Counted from the stretch's first letter, positions 24,303 through 34,816 are shown. The stretch: 64,000 bases of DNA from Tenacibaculum maritimum NCIMB 2154 (GCF_900119795.1 NZ_LT634361.1:2837001-2901000), one strand, 5' to 3'. Notes: generated from the sequence alone by a model not told the origin. A program made the numbers and translations.

Positions 24303-26795
24303 ATGAAAAATCCTTTTTTCTACTTTTTATTTTTAATTCTGATTATTTCCTGTAACTCTGTAAAGAGAGTTCCTGAAGGAAAAGAACTTTTAGTTAAAAA
24401 TATTATTTACATTGACAGCCTTAAAAGCACCAACAGTAATACAGAAGACTATATTATTCAACGCCCTAATTCCAAAACCTTAGGTTTTCCCCTTGCCCTA
24501 TATTTTTATAATCTTGGAAAACCCAATGGTCCTAAAAACCCATACGAATGGTCTCATAAAAATCCTAAACTTTATAATTTTTTTGAAAAATCATTTTCAC
24601 AAAAACAAAGTATAGCTCTTGCGAATACTTTTATTGGTGTCAATAACTGGTTTTTAAAAAGCGGACAAGCTCCCGTTATCATTGATAACGAAAAAACTAA
24701 AAAAACAGTTAAGAATTTACAAACATACTATCAAACCGAAGGATATTTCAGAGCTAAAGTCAAATCTAAAAAGAGCGCTACAGGTTATAAAAAAGGAACG
24801 ATCTCTTATTTTATAACCAAAGGAACTCCTACAATTATAGACTCTATCTCTACACGCATAGCTTCTAAAGATTTAGATTCTTTATATAATGCTCAAAAAA
24901 GCAAAACTTTTATAAAGTCTGGAGAACAATATAAAAATCAAAATTTCATTAATGAGGCTAACAGACTCACCAAACTTTTTAGAGATAACGGAATCTATCA
25001 TTTTTCAGAAAATTATATCGGTTTTTACGAGATAGACACTGCTAGTACCAACAATCACAAAACGGATGTTCATTTAGAAATTTCTAATAGAATTGTAGAA
25101 GGGAATAATGGGGTTTATACCACCAAACCATTAAAAATACAAAAAGTAAAAAAAATTAATATTTTCACTGATTATACTTATAATGAAAGAAACTCCCCTT
25201 ATTTAGATACTGTTTCCCACAACGGAATTAGCTTTATTTCTCATAAGAAATTAGCATATAACCCTAAATTTTTATCTCAATCTATATTCATTAAGCCAAA
25301 CGGAACTTATAGTGATTACACCAGTAACTTAACACGTAAACATCTTCGAGGTTTGCGAAACTTTAAAACTACCGCTATTAAATATTCTGAGCTAAATGAT
25401 AGTGAATTAATTGCTGATATTTACTTGACCCCTATAGAGAAATACACACTAGGTTTTGAAACAGAATTGTCTCGCTCTAATATCAGAAATTTTGATATTT
25501 CTGCTAAATTTTCAATAACAAATAGAAACACCTTCAAAGGTGCTGAAGTCTTTAAGTTTTCTGTACTCGGTTCTTATTTCAATTCTAGGAATGGTCCTGG
25601 TTGGGAAATCGGAGGAAACTTATCACTAGAAGTTCCTCGCTTCATGGTTCCCTTTGGTTTGCATAAAATGGTACCTAAAAGCATGTTTCCTAAAACAAAA
25701 TTTTCAACAGGGTTAAGTATTCAAAAGAATATTGGTTTAGACAAGCAAAATATTACTGTAGGAATTGATTACAAATGGCAATTCAACAAGAAAAAATCTA
25801 TTCAACTTGAATTAATGAACGCCCAATATATTAGAAACCTAAACATAGAGAATTACTTTACTGTTTATAATTCTGAATATAGTAAGCTTGAAGAAATAGC
25901 GAAAGCTTACGATACGAAATATACGCTTCCTGAGAATATCCCGTCAAATGCCAATGGAATCGTAGCATTTATGAATAAGGTGCTTCAGGATAGAAGCTCT
26001 ATTACCGAAAACCCTATAGCGTATGGAGCCAATCTAAACATATTCAATCGTTATCGAATTATAACCTCTAACTTTTTAATCCCAGAAATAGCTTACTCAT
26101 ATACTTATAACAATCAAGAAAACATTAAAGATGTTAGCTTTTCTTTTTTCAAATTAAGATTTGCAAATTCAGGAAATGTAATGGGTATATTCTCTAAACA
26201 TACAAATAGCAATGGACTTAGAACTGTTTTCAAGATTCCAGTAGCTCAATATTTTAAAACAGATATTGAGTACAAGAAATTTTGGAGCACAAGTGAAAAC
26301 ACAGCTTTAGGCTATAGAGCCTTTTTAGGAGCAGCTATCCCATATGGAAAATCTAACATTCCTTTTTCTAAAAGCTATTTTGCAGGAGGATCAAATGACA
26401 TTAGAGCGTGGCAAACCTATGACTTAGGGCCTGGAACAAGAGCTCCTGGGCTGGAATATAATATTGGAAGTTTAAAGTTTTTAACTTCTTTAGAATATCG
26501 ATTTGATATTATTAATAACTTAAAAGGTGCACTATTTATTGATGCTGGTAATATTTGGGATATTACGAATTCATCTTTTGTAGATGCTCCTTCTAAATTT
26601 ACTGATATCTCTTCTTTAAAAGATATGGCTGTTGGAACAGGGTTTGGATTCCGCTATGACTTCAAATTTCTAATTGCTCGTTTAGATATTGGCTTAAAAG
26701 CACATGAACCCTATTTAAAAGATACTAATAGATGGTTTCGAAATTTCAACTTTAACAGAGCTGTGTATAATATTGGTATTAACTATCCTTTTTAA
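24303..26795 (+). CDS. tamL: TamL-type BamA/TamA-family outer membrane lipoprotein
   Basis: 830 residues. The start is a lipoprotein signal with Cys17 (LIISCNSVK). POTRA-like domains follow (about 30-400), then a C-terminal Omp85 barrel with the conserved PFSKSYFAGGSNDIRAWQ segment (lid lock) and the closing strand ending in YNIGINYPF. The lipoprotein signal on an Omp85 protein is typical of Bacteroidota TamL, which pairs with the inner-membrane protein TamB. No tamB gene lies next to it here: the next gene downstream is the aldolase. Confidence 0.85.
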   Translation: MKNPFFYFLFLILIISCNSVKRVPEGKELLVKNIIYIDSLKSTNSNTEDYIIQRPNSKTLGFPLALYFYNLGKPNGPKNPYEWSHKNPKLYNFFEKSFSQKQSIALANTFIGVNNWFLKSGQAPVIIDNEKTKKTVKNLQTYYQTEGYFRAKVKSKKSATGYKKGTISYFITKGTPTIIDSISTRIASKDLDSLYNAQKSKTFIKSGEQYKNQNFINEANRLTKLFRDNGIYHFSENYIGFYEIDTASTNNHKTDVHLEISNRIVEGNNGVYTTKPLKIQKVKKINIFTDYTYNERNSPYLDTVSHNGISFISHKKLAYNPKFLSQSIFIKPNGTYSDYTSNLTRKHLRGLRNFKTTAIKYSELNDSELIADIYLTPIEKYTLGFETELSRSNIRNFDISAKFSITNRNTFKGAEVFKFSVLGSYFNSRNGPGWEIGGNLSLEVPRFMVPFGLHKMVPKSMFPKTKFSTGLSIQKNIGLDKQNITVGIDYKWQFNKKKSIQLELMNAQYIRNLNIENYFTVYNSEYSKLEEIAKAYDTKYTLPENIPSNANGIVAFMNKVLQDRSSITENPIAYGANLNIFNRYRIITSNFLIPEIAYSYTYNNQENIKDVSFSFFKLRFANSGNVMGIFSKHTNSNGLRTVFKIPVAQYFKTDIEYKKFWSTSENTALGYRAFLGAAIPYGKSNIPFSKSYFAGGSNDIRAWQTYDLGPGTRAPGLEYNIGSLKFLTSLEYRFDIINNLKGALFIDAGNIWDITNSSFVDAPSKFTDISSLKDMAVGTGFGFRYDFKFLIARLDIGLKAHEPYLKDTNRWFRNFNFNRAVYNIGINYPF

Positions 26796-26970
26796 CCAAA
26801 TCAAAGTAGTTTCTCTAGTCTCTTTTACAGTATAAAAACTGCTTAATTTCACCAGTTCCTCGATCTCTATCAAAATTTCAAACTTCTTAAACGATATTAT
26901 CATTTTTTCAATCAAAAAGTATAAAAATGCTTATTTTTGAACTATTCAATTTCAATTAAAAATAATTATA

Positions 26971-28038
26971 ATGGCTCATAATATTAAAGCTGGTGTTGCT
27001 ACCAGAAAAGAAGTTCAAGAAATTTTCAAATTAGCTAAAGAAAAAAACTTTGCTTTACCAGCGGTAAACGTTGTTGGTTCTAATACTATTAATACTGTTT
27101 TAGAAACTGCCAAAGAGTTAAATGCCCCTGTTATTATTCAATTTTCAAATGGTGGAGCTCAATTTAATGCAGGGAAAGGATTGTCTAATGAACATCAAAA
27201 AGCAGCTATTGCTGGAGCTGTAGCTGGCGCAAAACATATTCATTTACTAGCAGAGGCATATGAGGTTCCTGTAATATTACACACTGACCATGCTGCTAAA
27301 AAGTTATTGCCTTGGATTGATGGTCTATTAGATGCTAGTGAACAACACTATAAAGAAACAGGAAAGCCGTTGTACAGTTCTCACATGATTGATTTATCAG
27401 AAGAACCTATCGCCGAAAATATCGAAATCTGTAAAAAATACCTAACTCGAATGAGTAAAATGGGAATGACCTTAGAGATTGAACTAGGCATTACAGGAGG
27501 AGAAGAAGATGGAGTTGATAATTCTGATGTAGATGTATCTAAACTATATACACAACCTGAGGAAGTGGCTTTCGCTTATGAAGAACTCATGAAAGTAAGT
27601 CCACAGTTTACCATTGCAGCTGCCTTTGGTAATGTTCACGGTGTGTACAAACCTGGTAATGTAAAGTTAACTCCGAAAATTTTAAAAAATTCGCAAGAAT
27701 ATATTTCAAAACACTATAAGGTGCCTCATAATACTATTGATTTTGTATTTCATGGTGGCTCCGGATCAACTATAGAAGAAATAAGAGAAGCTATTGGATA
27801 TGGAGTTGTTAAGATGAATATTGATACCGACTTACAGTATGCTTTCACAGAAGGAATACGCGACTATATGGAAACTAAAAAAGACTATGTATCAAGTCAA
27901 ATTGGGAATCCTGAAGGAGATGATCTTCCTAATAAAAAATATTACGATCCTCGTAAATGGTTAAGAGAAGGAGAAGCTACTTTTAAAACTCGATTAAAAA
28001 AGGCCTTTGAAGATTTAAATAACATAAATACCCTATAA
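26971..28038 (+). CDS. fbaA: Class II fructose-bisphosphate aldolase
   Basis: 355 residues of the type A (E. coli FbaA/yeast-like) zinc aldolase of glycolysis and gluconeogenesis. It has the catalytic Asp and zinc His in LHTDHAAKK, ELGITGGEEDGVD, the zinc-site AAAFGNVHGVY and FHGGSGST. Length and motifs are standard. Confidence 0.96.
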   Translation: MAHNIKAGVATRKEVQEIFKLAKEKNFALPAVNVVGSNTINTVLETAKELNAPVIIQFSNGGAQFNAGKGLSNEHQKAAIAGAVAGAKHIHLLAEAYEVPVILHTDHAAKKLLPWIDGLLDASEQHYKETGKPLYSSHMIDLSEEPIAENIEICKKYLTRMSKMGMTLEIELGITGGEEDGVDNSDVDVSKLYTQPEEVAFAYEELMKVSPQFTIAAAFGNVHGVYKPGNVKLTPKILKNSQEYISKHYKVPHNTIDFVFHGGSGSTIEEIREAIGYGVVKMNIDTDLQYAFTEGIRDYMETKKDYVSSQIGNPEGDDLPNKKYYDPRKWLREGEATFKTRLKKAFEDLNNINTL

Positions 28039-28077
28039 AGGCTCTCTATTAAAAGCAACTTATCAAAAAAACTATTT

Positions 28078-28115
28078 AAAAAAGTACCTTGAAAAGAAAA
28101 TCAAGGTACTTTTTT
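28078..28115 (+). terminator. Terminator after fbaA
   Basis: AAAAAAGTACCTTGA pairs with TCAAGGTACTTTTTT around an 8-nt A-rich loop. Confidence 0.85.
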
Positions 28116-28267
28116 ATATCCCAAAACGAAGTGATGGTTGTCAATACAAAAAGATATATTTAAAAGAAAAACAGAAGTTCATAAAAAACTTTTTACATTT
28201 GTAGCTTCCTTAATTTTAAAATTAAGGAAACAAACAACAGAGTATTAAACATACAAACTAACTACAT

Positions 28268-29125
28268 ATGGCTTGGTTTAAACGTAAAGACAAAGGGATT
28301 CATACCCCTACAGAAAACAAGAAAGATACTCCAAAAGGGCTTTGGTATAAAACTCCTAGTGGAAAAATTATTGATACAGAAGAACTAAAGAAAAACCTTT
28401 ATGTAAGCCCAGAAGACGGGTATCATGTACGTATTGGAAGTAAAGAATATTTTGAATTATTCTTCGATAATAATGAATTCAAGGAATTAGATGCCAAATT
28501 AACTTCAAAAGATCCTTTGAAATTTGAAGACACAAAAAAATATCCAGAGCGTTTAAAAGCTGCACAAAAGAAAACCGATTTAAAAGACGCTGTTCGTACT
28601 GCTGTTGGTAAATCTAACGGGAAAGATATTGTAATTGCTTCTATGGATTTTGCTTTTATTGGAGGTTCTATGGGAAGCGTTGTTGGAGAAAAAATAGCAC
28701 GCGCTATTGATTACGCTATCCAACACAAATTACCTTTTTTAATGATTTCTAAATCTGGTGGAGCGCGTATGATGGAAGCTTCTCTATCTTTAATGCAATT
28801 AGTTAAAACCTCTGCAAAATTAGCGCAGTTAGCCGAAGCGAAGTTGCCATATATTTCTTTATGTACTGATCCGACTACAGGAGGAACAACAGCTTCTTTT
28901 GCTATGTTAGGCGATATCAATATTGCAGAACCAAATGCCTTAATTGCTTTTGCGGGGCCGCGTGTAGTAAAAGATACAACTGGTAAAGATTTACCTGAAG
29001 GATTCCAGCGCTCTGAATTTGTATTAGAGCATGGGTTTTTAGATGGAATCTACGAACGTAAAGATCTAAAACAACAAATTAATCTTTATATTGATTTAAT
29101 ACAGAATCAACCTGTAAGAGCTTAA
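28268..29125 (+). CDS. accD: Acetyl-CoA carboxylase carboxyltransferase beta subunit
   Basis: 285 residues of the carboxyltransferase beta subunit for malonyl-CoA synthesis. The core is normal ([47 protein letters not shown]). The N-terminal zinc ribbon has lost all four ligands. Where E. coli reads KCDSCG and VCPKCDHH, this protein has KTPSG at 28-32 and VSPEDGYH at 46-53, and the first cysteine appears only near residue 200. A -7 box TACATTTG is at 28194-28201. Confidence 0.95.
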   Translation: MAWFKRKDKGIHTPTENKKDTPKGLWYKTPSGKIIDTEELKKNLYVSPEDGYHVRIGSKEYFELFFDNNEFKELDAKLTSKDPLKFEDTKKYPERLKAAQKKTDLKDAVRTAVGKSNGKDIVIASMDFAFIGGSMGSVVGEKIARAIDYAIQHKLPFLMISKSGGARMMEASLSLMQLVKTSAKLAQLAEAKLPYISLCTDPTTGGTTASFAMLGDINIAEPNALIAFAGPRVVKDTTGKDLPEGFQRSEFVLEHGFLDGIYERKDLKQQINLYIDLIQNQPVRA

Positions 29126-29413
29126 CAGCTTACAGTAAAAGAATCAGCAAAATGCTGATTCTTTTTATTTAACACTATTTTTCTCATTAAAAATTCAACT
29201 TATTAAGTTCCTTATCGTTTGGTACAAACGCACAAAAATGGTTATTCTTTCTTCAATTACAATAAACAAAAAAAAGCTTCCTATGATGGCTATTCTTATC
29301 TTTTAGATGCTCTTTTTCCTTTCATTATAACATGAAGATTTACGTATCACAGACCACCTTCCTTTCCTTGCTATTTAGACGAAAAAATCTGACTCTCAAT
29401 CAAAAAATAATTG
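29126..29413. other. Non-coding interval between accD and rpsO
   Basis: Apart from the accD terminator at its start, I see no gene, repeat or conserved RNA in this AT-rich stretch. The rpsO promoter begins at its right edge. Confidence 0.6.
29139..29167 (+). terminator. Terminator after accD
   Basis: AGAATCAGCA pairs with TGCTGATTCT around AAA, then a T tract. Confidence 0.85.
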
Positions 29414-29444
29414 TATATTTGTTGCTTTGATGAGAACTCATCAA
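29414..29444 (+). promoter_or_regulatory. rpsO promoter -7 box and start-site hairpin
   Basis: TATATTTG at 29414-29421 is followed by the near-perfect palindrome TTGATGAGAACTCATCAA at 29427-29444. That places a small hairpin at the very 5' end of the rpsO mRNA, 31 nt before the start codon. It may stabilise the message or serve as an S15 autoregulation site; the latter is inference. Confidence 0.5.
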
Positions 29445-29475
29445 TATACATAATAATCATTTAAATAATATTGGA

Positions 29476-29745
29476 ATGTATTTAACTAAAGAAGTAAAAG
29501 AAGGAATCTTCGAGAAGCACGGTAAAGGAAAAAATGATACTGGAACATCAGAAGGTCAAATTGCATTATTCACTTTTAGAATAAACCATTTAACAGAACA
29601 CTTAAAAAAGAATCGTAAAGATTTTAACACAGAGCGCTCTTTAGTAAAAATGGTTGGTAAGCGTAGAAGCTTATTAGATTATTTAAAGAAAAAAGATATC
29701 AATAGATATCGTGCGATAATCAAAGAATTAGGAATTAGAAAATAA
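29476..29745 (+). CDS. rpsO: 30S ribosomal protein S15
   Basis: 89 residues, the standard S15 length, with the conserved DTGTSEGQIALFT, INHLTEHLKKNRKD and GKRRSLLDYLKKKD segments that bind the three-way junction of 16S rRNA. It lies upstream of pnp, a very widely conserved pair. Confidence 0.98.
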   Translation: MYLTKEVKEGIFEKHGKGKNDTGTSEGQIALFTFRINHLTEHLKKNRKDFNTERSLVKMVGKRRSLLDYLKKKDINRYRAIIKELGIRK

Positions 29746-29752
29746 TTTCTAC

Positions 29753-29786
29753 AAAAAAGAGGCTCTACAAACGTGCCTCTTTTTTA
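29753..29786 (+). terminator. Terminator after rpsO
   Basis: AAAAAAGAGGC pairs with GCCTCTTTTTT around an 11-nt loop. Some read-through into pnp is possible. Confidence 0.8.
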
Positions 29787-29924
29787 TTTTACAAAGAATT
29801 TATTTCTGACTAACAAACAGAAATTTATATAAAAAGCCCAAAATTACTAACAACAATTTTGGTTTTTCCATTGGAAACACACAACAACAACACAACAACA
29901 AAGTAAAAATTAGAATTAAAACTT

Positions 29925-32147
29925 ATGATTCCAAAAGTATTTAAAGAGGTCATCGACCTAGGAGATGGAAGGACCATTTCATTAGAAACCGGCAAGTTAG
30001 CTAAGCAAGCACACGGTTCAGTCGTTGTTCAAATGGGAAAAGCAATGTTGTTATGTACTGTAGTATCTAACTACAAACAATCAGACGTAGATTTCTTACC
30101 TTTAACTGTTGATTACAGAGAAAAATTTGCCTCTGCAGGTCGTTATCCTGGTGGGTTCTTTAAAAGAGAAGCTAGACCTAGTGATGGAGAGATATTAACT
30201 ATGAGGTTAGTGGACCGTGTTCTACGCCCGCTATTTCCTAAGGATTACCATGCTGAAACACAAATAATGATTCAGTTGATGTCTCATGATGAAAATGTGA
30301 TGCCAGATGCTTTGGCTGGTTTAGCTGCATCAGCTGTTATCCAACTAAGTGATATTCCTTTTGAAATCCCTATTTCGGAAGTAAGAGTTGCTAGAATTAA
30401 TGGAAAACTTATTATCAACCCAAATAGAACTCAATTAGCAGAAGCTGATTTAGACATTATGGTAGGTGCTTCTGCCGATTCTGTGATGATGGTAGAAGGT
30501 GAAATGGATGAGATTAGTGAAGAAGAAATGATTGAAGCAATTAAGTTTGCTCACGAAGCTATCAAAATACAATGTGATGCTCAAGTTCGCTTAGCAAAAG
30601 CTTTTGGGAAGAAAGAAGTTCGTGAATATGAACCAGAAAGAGAGGATGAAGATCTAGCTCAAAAAATTCATGAAGCAGCATATCAAAAGTGTTATGAAAT
30701 TGCTAAAAAAGGAACTTCTAAAGCTGAAAGAGGGCTCGCTTTTTCTGAAGTTAAAGACGAAATTATAGCTTCATTTACGGAAGAAGAAATTGAAGACTTC
30801 GGAGATTTAGTTAGCAAATACTTTAACAAAGCTCAAAAAGATGCCGTTAGAGAATTAACTTTAGAAGAAGGATTGCGTTTAGATGGCCGTAAAACTACAG
30901 ATATCCGTCCTATTTGGTGTGAAGTAGATTACTTACCTTCAACACATGGTTCTTCTATATTCACTCGTGGAGAAACACAAGCACTAGCTACAGTAACTTT
31001 AGGAACCTCAAGAGAAGCAAACCAAATAGACATGCCTTCTTATGAAGGGGAAGAAACTTTTTATTTACACTATAACTTTCCTCCTTTTTCTACAGGAGAA
31101 GCTAGACCTTTAAGAGGTACTTCTCGTAGAGAGATTGGTCATGGTAATTTAGCTCAAAGAGCTTTAAAAGGTATGATTCCTTCAGACTGTCCATATACCG
31201 TAAGAGTCGTTTCAGAGGTATTAGAATCTAATGGTTCTTCTTCTATGGCAACTGTATGTGCTGGAACAATGGCACTTATGGATGCAGGGGTGCAACTAAA
31301 CAAACCTGTTTCTGGTATTGCTATGGGACTAATTTCAGATGGTGATCGTTATGCTGTATTATCTGATATTTTAGGAGATGAAGATCATTTGGGAGATATG
31401 GATTTTAAAGTAACGGGAACAGCTGACGGTATTACTGCCTGTCAAATGGATATTAAAGTAAAAGGGCTATCCTACGAAATTTTAGTGAATGCACTAAAAC
31501 AAGCTAGAGATGGACGTTTACATATCTTAGAAAAGCTAACAGATACGATTGCTACACCAAATGCAGAAGTAAAGGCACACGCTCCAAAAATGATTACTAG
31601 AGTAATCCCTAATGATATGATCGGTGCTTTTATAGGACCTGGTGGTAAACACATCCAAGAACTTCAAAAAGAAACAGAAACTACCATTGTTATTAATGAA
31701 GACCCTGTTACAGAAGAAGGTATCGTTGAAATTTTGGGAACAAACCCTGACGGTATCGAAAAAGTCATTGCTCGCATTGAGTCTATGATGTTTAAACCTG
31801 AAAAAGGAAGTGTTTATGAAGTTAAAGTTATTAAAATGCTAGATTTCGGTGCTGTTGTAGAATATACAAAAGCGCCAGGAAATGAGGTTTTATTACACGT
31901 TAGCGAATTGGCTTGGGAGCGTACTAATAATGTTTCTGATGTTGTTAAGCTAGGAGATATTTTGGAGGTTAAATATTTTGGAATAGATCCTAAAACACGA
32001 AAAGAAAAGGTGTCTCGTAAAGCTTTATTACCAAAACCAGAAGGTTATGTAGCAAGACCACCTAGAGATCATAAAGGAAAAGATAATCGTAATCGTGACA
32101 ATCGTAGAGAAGAGAGAAAGCCTCGTGTAGAGAAAAAAGAGTCTTAA
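29925..32147 (+). CDS. pnp: Polyribonucleotide nucleotidyltransferase
   Basis: 740 residues with two RNase PH domains (the second has [14 protein letters not shown] and the catalytic region [13 protein letters not shown]). A KH domain ([15 protein letters not shown]) and an S1 domain ([20 protein letters not shown]) follow, with a basic, Arg/Asp-rich tail from about residue 715. It degrades RNA 3' to 5' by phosphorolysis. Confidence 0.98.
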   Translation: MIPKVFKEVIDLGDGRTISLETGKLAKQAHGSVVVQMGKAMLLCTVVSNYKQSDVDFLPLTVDYREKFASAGRYPGGFFKREARPSDGEILTMRLVDRVLRPLFPKDYHAETQIMIQLMSHDENVMPDALAGLAASAVIQLSDIPFEIPISEVRVARINGKLIINPNRTQLAEADLDIMVGASADSVMMVEGEMDEISEEEMIEAIKFAHEAIKIQCDAQVRLAKAFGKKEVREYEPEREDEDLAQKIHEAAYQKCYEIAKKGTSKAERGLAFSEVKDEIIASFTEEEIEDFGDLVSKYFNKAQKDAVRELTLEEGLRLDGRKTTDIRPIWCEVDYLPSTHGSSIFTRGETQALATVTLGTSREANQIDMPSYEGEETFYLHYNFPPFSTGEARPLRGTSRREIGHGNLAQRALKGMIPSDCPYTVRVVSEVLESNGSSSMATVCAGTMALMDAGVQLNKPVSGIAMGLISDGDRYAVLSDILGDEDHLGDMDFKVTGTADGITACQMDIKVKGLSYEILVNALKQARDGRLHILEKLTDTIATPNAEVKAHAPKMITRVIPNDMIGAFIGPGGKHIQELQKETETTIVINEDPVTEEGIVEILGTNPDGIEKVIARIESMMFKPEKGSVYEVKVIKMLDFGAVVEYTKAPGNEVLLHVSELAWERTNNVSDVVKLGDILEVKYFGIDPKTRKEKVSRKALLPKPEGYVARPPRDHKGKDNRNRDNRREERKPRVEKKES

Positions 32148-32168
32148 AAGCCTCATTTTAATATATTT

Positions 32169-32203
32169 TAAAATCGCTAAAAATATTTTTAGCGATTTTT
32201 TTT
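32169..32203 (+). terminator. Terminator after pnp
   Basis: AAAATCGCTAAAAAT pairs with ATTTTTAGCGATTTT, then further T residues. Confidence 0.85.
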
Positions 32204-32240
32204 ATACAGTTCTTTTGTTTTCCTTTCTTTGTACTCCTTT

Positions 32241-33377
32241 ATGAAAATACAACGTATTACATATTTATCCTTAGGAACCAATCAGGGAAATAAGTTAAAG
32301 AATTTACAAAAAGCAATTAATTTGATTGCTGATAAAGTAGGAGATGTACAAAAGATTGCCTCTATATATAAAACTCCTGCACTAGGGTTTGAAGGGAATG
32401 ATTTTTATAACACCGTATTAAAAGTTTCTACCTACCAGCCTCCCGAAAAACTGATGAGTACCCTACTTTCCATAGAGAAAGAGCTAGGAAGAGTTCGTTC
32501 AAAAACAGGTGCATATATCAACCGAATTATTGATATTGATATCTTGCTCTTTGATGATGAAATTATCTTTTCAAAAAACTTAATTGTTCCTCACCCAAGA
32601 ATGCTAGAACGCAAATTTGCCTTAGCTCCGCTAAGTGAAATTGCTAGGAATACAATTCATCCCATAGAAAAGAAACAACTATTTATTTGCTTAAGAAATT
32701 GTAATGATGACTCCGAAATAGCGGTTGTTGACCATAAACTCATTCGCCCGATTCCTATTTCAGAAAAATATAATTATATAGCTATTGAAGGAAATATAGG
32801 AGCTGGTAAAACCTCGTTAGCAAACATGATTTCTGATGAATTTAATGCGAAAATTGTACTAGAGCGTTTTGCAGACAATCCTTTTCTCCCCAAATTCTAC
32901 AAAGATGAAGAACGATATGCTTTTCCTCTAGAAATGAGCTTTCTAGCTGACAGATACCAACAATTAACCGATGATTTAGCACAATTTGATTTATTCAAAA
33001 ACTGTATTGTTTCTGATTACTATATTTTTAAATCATTGATTTTTGCTCAGGTTACTTTACATTCTGATGAATATAAACTGTATCGAAAAATGTTTGATTT
33101 AATGTATAAAGAGATAACAAAACCCGATTTATATGTTTATTTATATCAAAATACTGACAGGCTATTACAGAATATTAAAAAGAGAGGAAGAGATTATGAG
33201 CAAAATATAGAAGCTGGCTATCTGCAAAAAATACATGATGGTTATAGTAATTTTATAAAAACTCAGCAAGATTTAAATATCTTAATTATTGATGTTTCTA
33301 AGCTAGATTTTGTAAATAATATTAACGATTACCATTTTATCATAAGTAAGATTAAGTCTCATACTAACACCCCTTAA
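32241..33377 (+). CDS. folK: FolK / deoxynucleoside kinase fusion
   Basis: A 378-residue two-domain enzyme. Residues about 1-150 are 6-hydroxymethyl-7,8-dihydropterin pyrophosphokinase of folate synthesis (LSLGTNQGNK, FYNTVLKV, then NRIIDIDILLFDD and VPHPRM). Residues about 175-378 are a deoxynucleoside kinase with P-loop EGNIGAGKTS and lid KRGRDYE; the DR(S/T) site reads SDYYIFK. The two domains are in one uninterrupted frame joined by a short linker. ATG 32241 is preferred to the in-frame start at 32229 because FolK proteins begin just before the LSLGTN motif. Confidence 0.92.
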   Translation: MKIQRITYLSLGTNQGNKLKNLQKAINLIADKVGDVQKIASIYKTPALGFEGNDFYNTVLKVSTYQPPEKLMSTLLSIEKELGRVRSKTGAYINRIIDIDILLFDDEIIFSKNLIVPHPRMLERKFALAPLSEIARNTIHPIEKKQLFICLRNCNDDSEIAVVDHKLIRPIPISEKYNYIAIEGNIGAGKTSLANMISDEFNAKIVLERFADNPFLPKFYKDEERYAFPLEMSFLADRYQQLTDDLAQFDLFKNCIVSDYYIFKSLIFAQVTLHSDEYKLYRKMFDLMYKEITKPDLYVYLYQNTDRLLQNIKKRGRDYEQNIEAGYLQKIHDGYSNFIKTQQDLNILIIDVSKLDFVNNINDYHFIISKIKSHTNTP

Positions 33378-33383
33378 AAAAGG

Positions 33384-33389
33384 TATTTA
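33384..33389. repeat. Target duplication of IS982-like element, left
   Basis: TATTTA immediately before the left inverted repeat is repeated at 34410-34415 immediately after the right one. Confidence 0.75.
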
Positions 33390-34409
33390 ACGTGAGTTCG
33401 ACGTAAGAAATCTATTTTCACTATAGTAAAAAAGCAGAAAATTTAGTATATTAAAGTATTGAATTCCAATAAACTAAAATTATTCTGCTTATGATTTCTG
33501 ACACTAAAATAATTGAAATATTTTGTAATCTTGACGATTTTATGAAAGAATTTGAAACAGTTTTAATAAAAAACAGTATTTCAGAGAGTTCTAAAGTTAA
33601 AAAGCGCAAGAGAAAATCCAAAATGAGTAAAAGTGAAGTAATGACCATTATGGTTATTTTTCATCTAAAATCCTATCGAAATTTAAAACACTTTTATTTG
33701 TATTACGTGTGCAAATACATGGATGATTTCTTTCCTGATCTTGTCTCCTATAATCGATTTGTAGAACTACAAAAGAAAGTTATTCCACCTTTAGCAGTGT
33801 ATTTAAAACTACACGGATTAGGTAAGTGTTCTGGTATCTCTTTTATTGATTCCACAGCACTAAAAGTGAGTCATTATAAAAGAGAAAAACAACACAAGGT
33901 ATTTAAAGGAATCGCAGAAAAAAGTTACGGGACATTGGGTTGGTTCTACGGTTTTAAACTTCATTTAGTCTGTAATGATAAAGGACAAATAGTTGATTTT
34001 ATGATTACTAAAGCAAATGTAGATGACAGATATCCTTTAAAGAACAAGTGCTTTCACGATAAGATATTTGGAAAAATATATGGTGATAAAGGTTATTTAG
34101 GCAAAGATCTATTTGATAAATTATTTGTGGACGGTATCCATTTGGTTACCAAATTAAGAAAGAACATGAACAAGAAAGCTCTTGATTTTATGGATAAAGT
34201 TTACTTAAGAAAAAGAGCAATTATAGAATCTGTAAATGACGTATTAAAAAATACCTGTCAGATGGAACATTCTAGACATCGCTCGTTTGATAACTTCTTA
34301 GGAAACCTAATTGCTGGATTGACTGCTTACTCTTTTCTTGAATCAAAACCGAGCATTAAAATACAAAGGTTCTTACCTAATCTTGGAATAAGTTAAGTCG
34401 AACTCACGT
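33390..34409 (+). mobile_element. IS982-family insertion sequence, complete
   Basis: A 1020-bp element with 13-bp perfect terminal inverted repeats, ACGTGAGTTCGAC at 33390-33402 and GTCGAACTCACGT at 34397-34409. It contains one full-length transposase gene and is flanked by a 6-bp direct repeat TATTTA. The intact gene, perfect ends and clean duplication suggest recent insertion. It sits just after the folK fusion stop codon and disrupts no gene. Confidence 0.92.
33491..34396 (+). CDS. IS982-family transposase
   Basis: 301 residues. The DDE catalytic residues are in ISFIDSTALKVSH, KIYGDKGYLGKDLF and RAIIESVNDVLKN, the IS982 arrangement. The N-terminal region is basic and helical (KVKKRKRKSKMSKSEV), probably for DNA binding. 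The stop codon lies immediately inside the right inverted repeat. Confidence 0.95.
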   Translation: MISDTKIIEIFCNLDDFMKEFETVLIKNSISESSKVKKRKRKSKMSKSEVMTIMVIFHLKSYRNLKHFYLYYVCKYMDDFFPDLVSYNRFVELQKKVIPPLAVYLKLHGLGKCSGISFIDSTALKVSHYKREKQHKVFKGIAEKSYGTLGWFYGFKLHLVCNDKGQIVDFMITKANVDDRYPLKNKCFHDKIFGKIYGDKGYLGKDLFDKLFVDGIHLVTKLRKNMNKKALDFMDKVYLRKRAIIESVNDVLKNTCQMEHSRHRSFDNFLGNLIAGLTAYSFLESKPSIKIQRFLPNLGIS

Positions 34410-34417
34410 TATTTATA

Positions 34418-34460
34418 AAAAAACAGGATAAAGCAAACAATGCGCACTATCCTGTTTTTT
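34418..34460. terminator. Bidirectional terminator before gldC
   Basis: AAAAAACAGGATA pairs with TATCCTGTTTTTT-type sequence across a loop of about 17 nt, with an A run on one side and a T run on the other. It would terminate gldC from the right and folK (before the IS inserted) from the left. Confidence 0.7.
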
Positions 34461-34477
34461 ATGCTTGTGTTATTCTT

Positions 34478-34816
34478 CTATTTCTTCACTAGCTCTAACT
34501 TTTCTGCAAAATACTCACAAAAATCACGCATAGTTGCACTCATTTTTTGATCATCTGTTGCTCTTTCAAAAGTATTAGCCATAGAAACTAATGTTTGATG
34601 AAAAAATTGCTTCATCTCATCAACAGGCATGTCTTTCGTCCATAAATCCATACGTAATGTGTCTTTTTTCTTATGATCCCATACAGAAAGCATCACTGCC
34701 TTAGAACCTTCATCTTGTATTCCACCATCTTCTGCGCTCCATGAAATTTCTTCAGGTATTTTATTTTCATCCAATCCTACTGTAAATTTTATTTCCGAAG
34801 TATGTTTTACTGCCAT
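34478..34816 (-). CDS. gldC: Gliding motility protein GldC
   Basis: 112 residues matching the GldC family (SEIKFTVGLDENKIPEEISWSA, then DLWTKDMPVDEMKQFFHQTL). GldC is a soluble accessory factor of Bacteroidota gliding whose loss impairs but does not abolish movement in Flavobacterium johnsoniae. It lies 3 nt after gldB in the same operon. Confidence 0.93.
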   Translation of the reverse strand: MAVKHTSEIKFTVGLDENKIPEEISWSAEDGGIQDEGSKAVMLSVWDHKKKDTLRMDLWTKDMPVDEMKQFFHQTLVSMANTFERATDDQKMSATMRDFCEYFAEKLELVKK

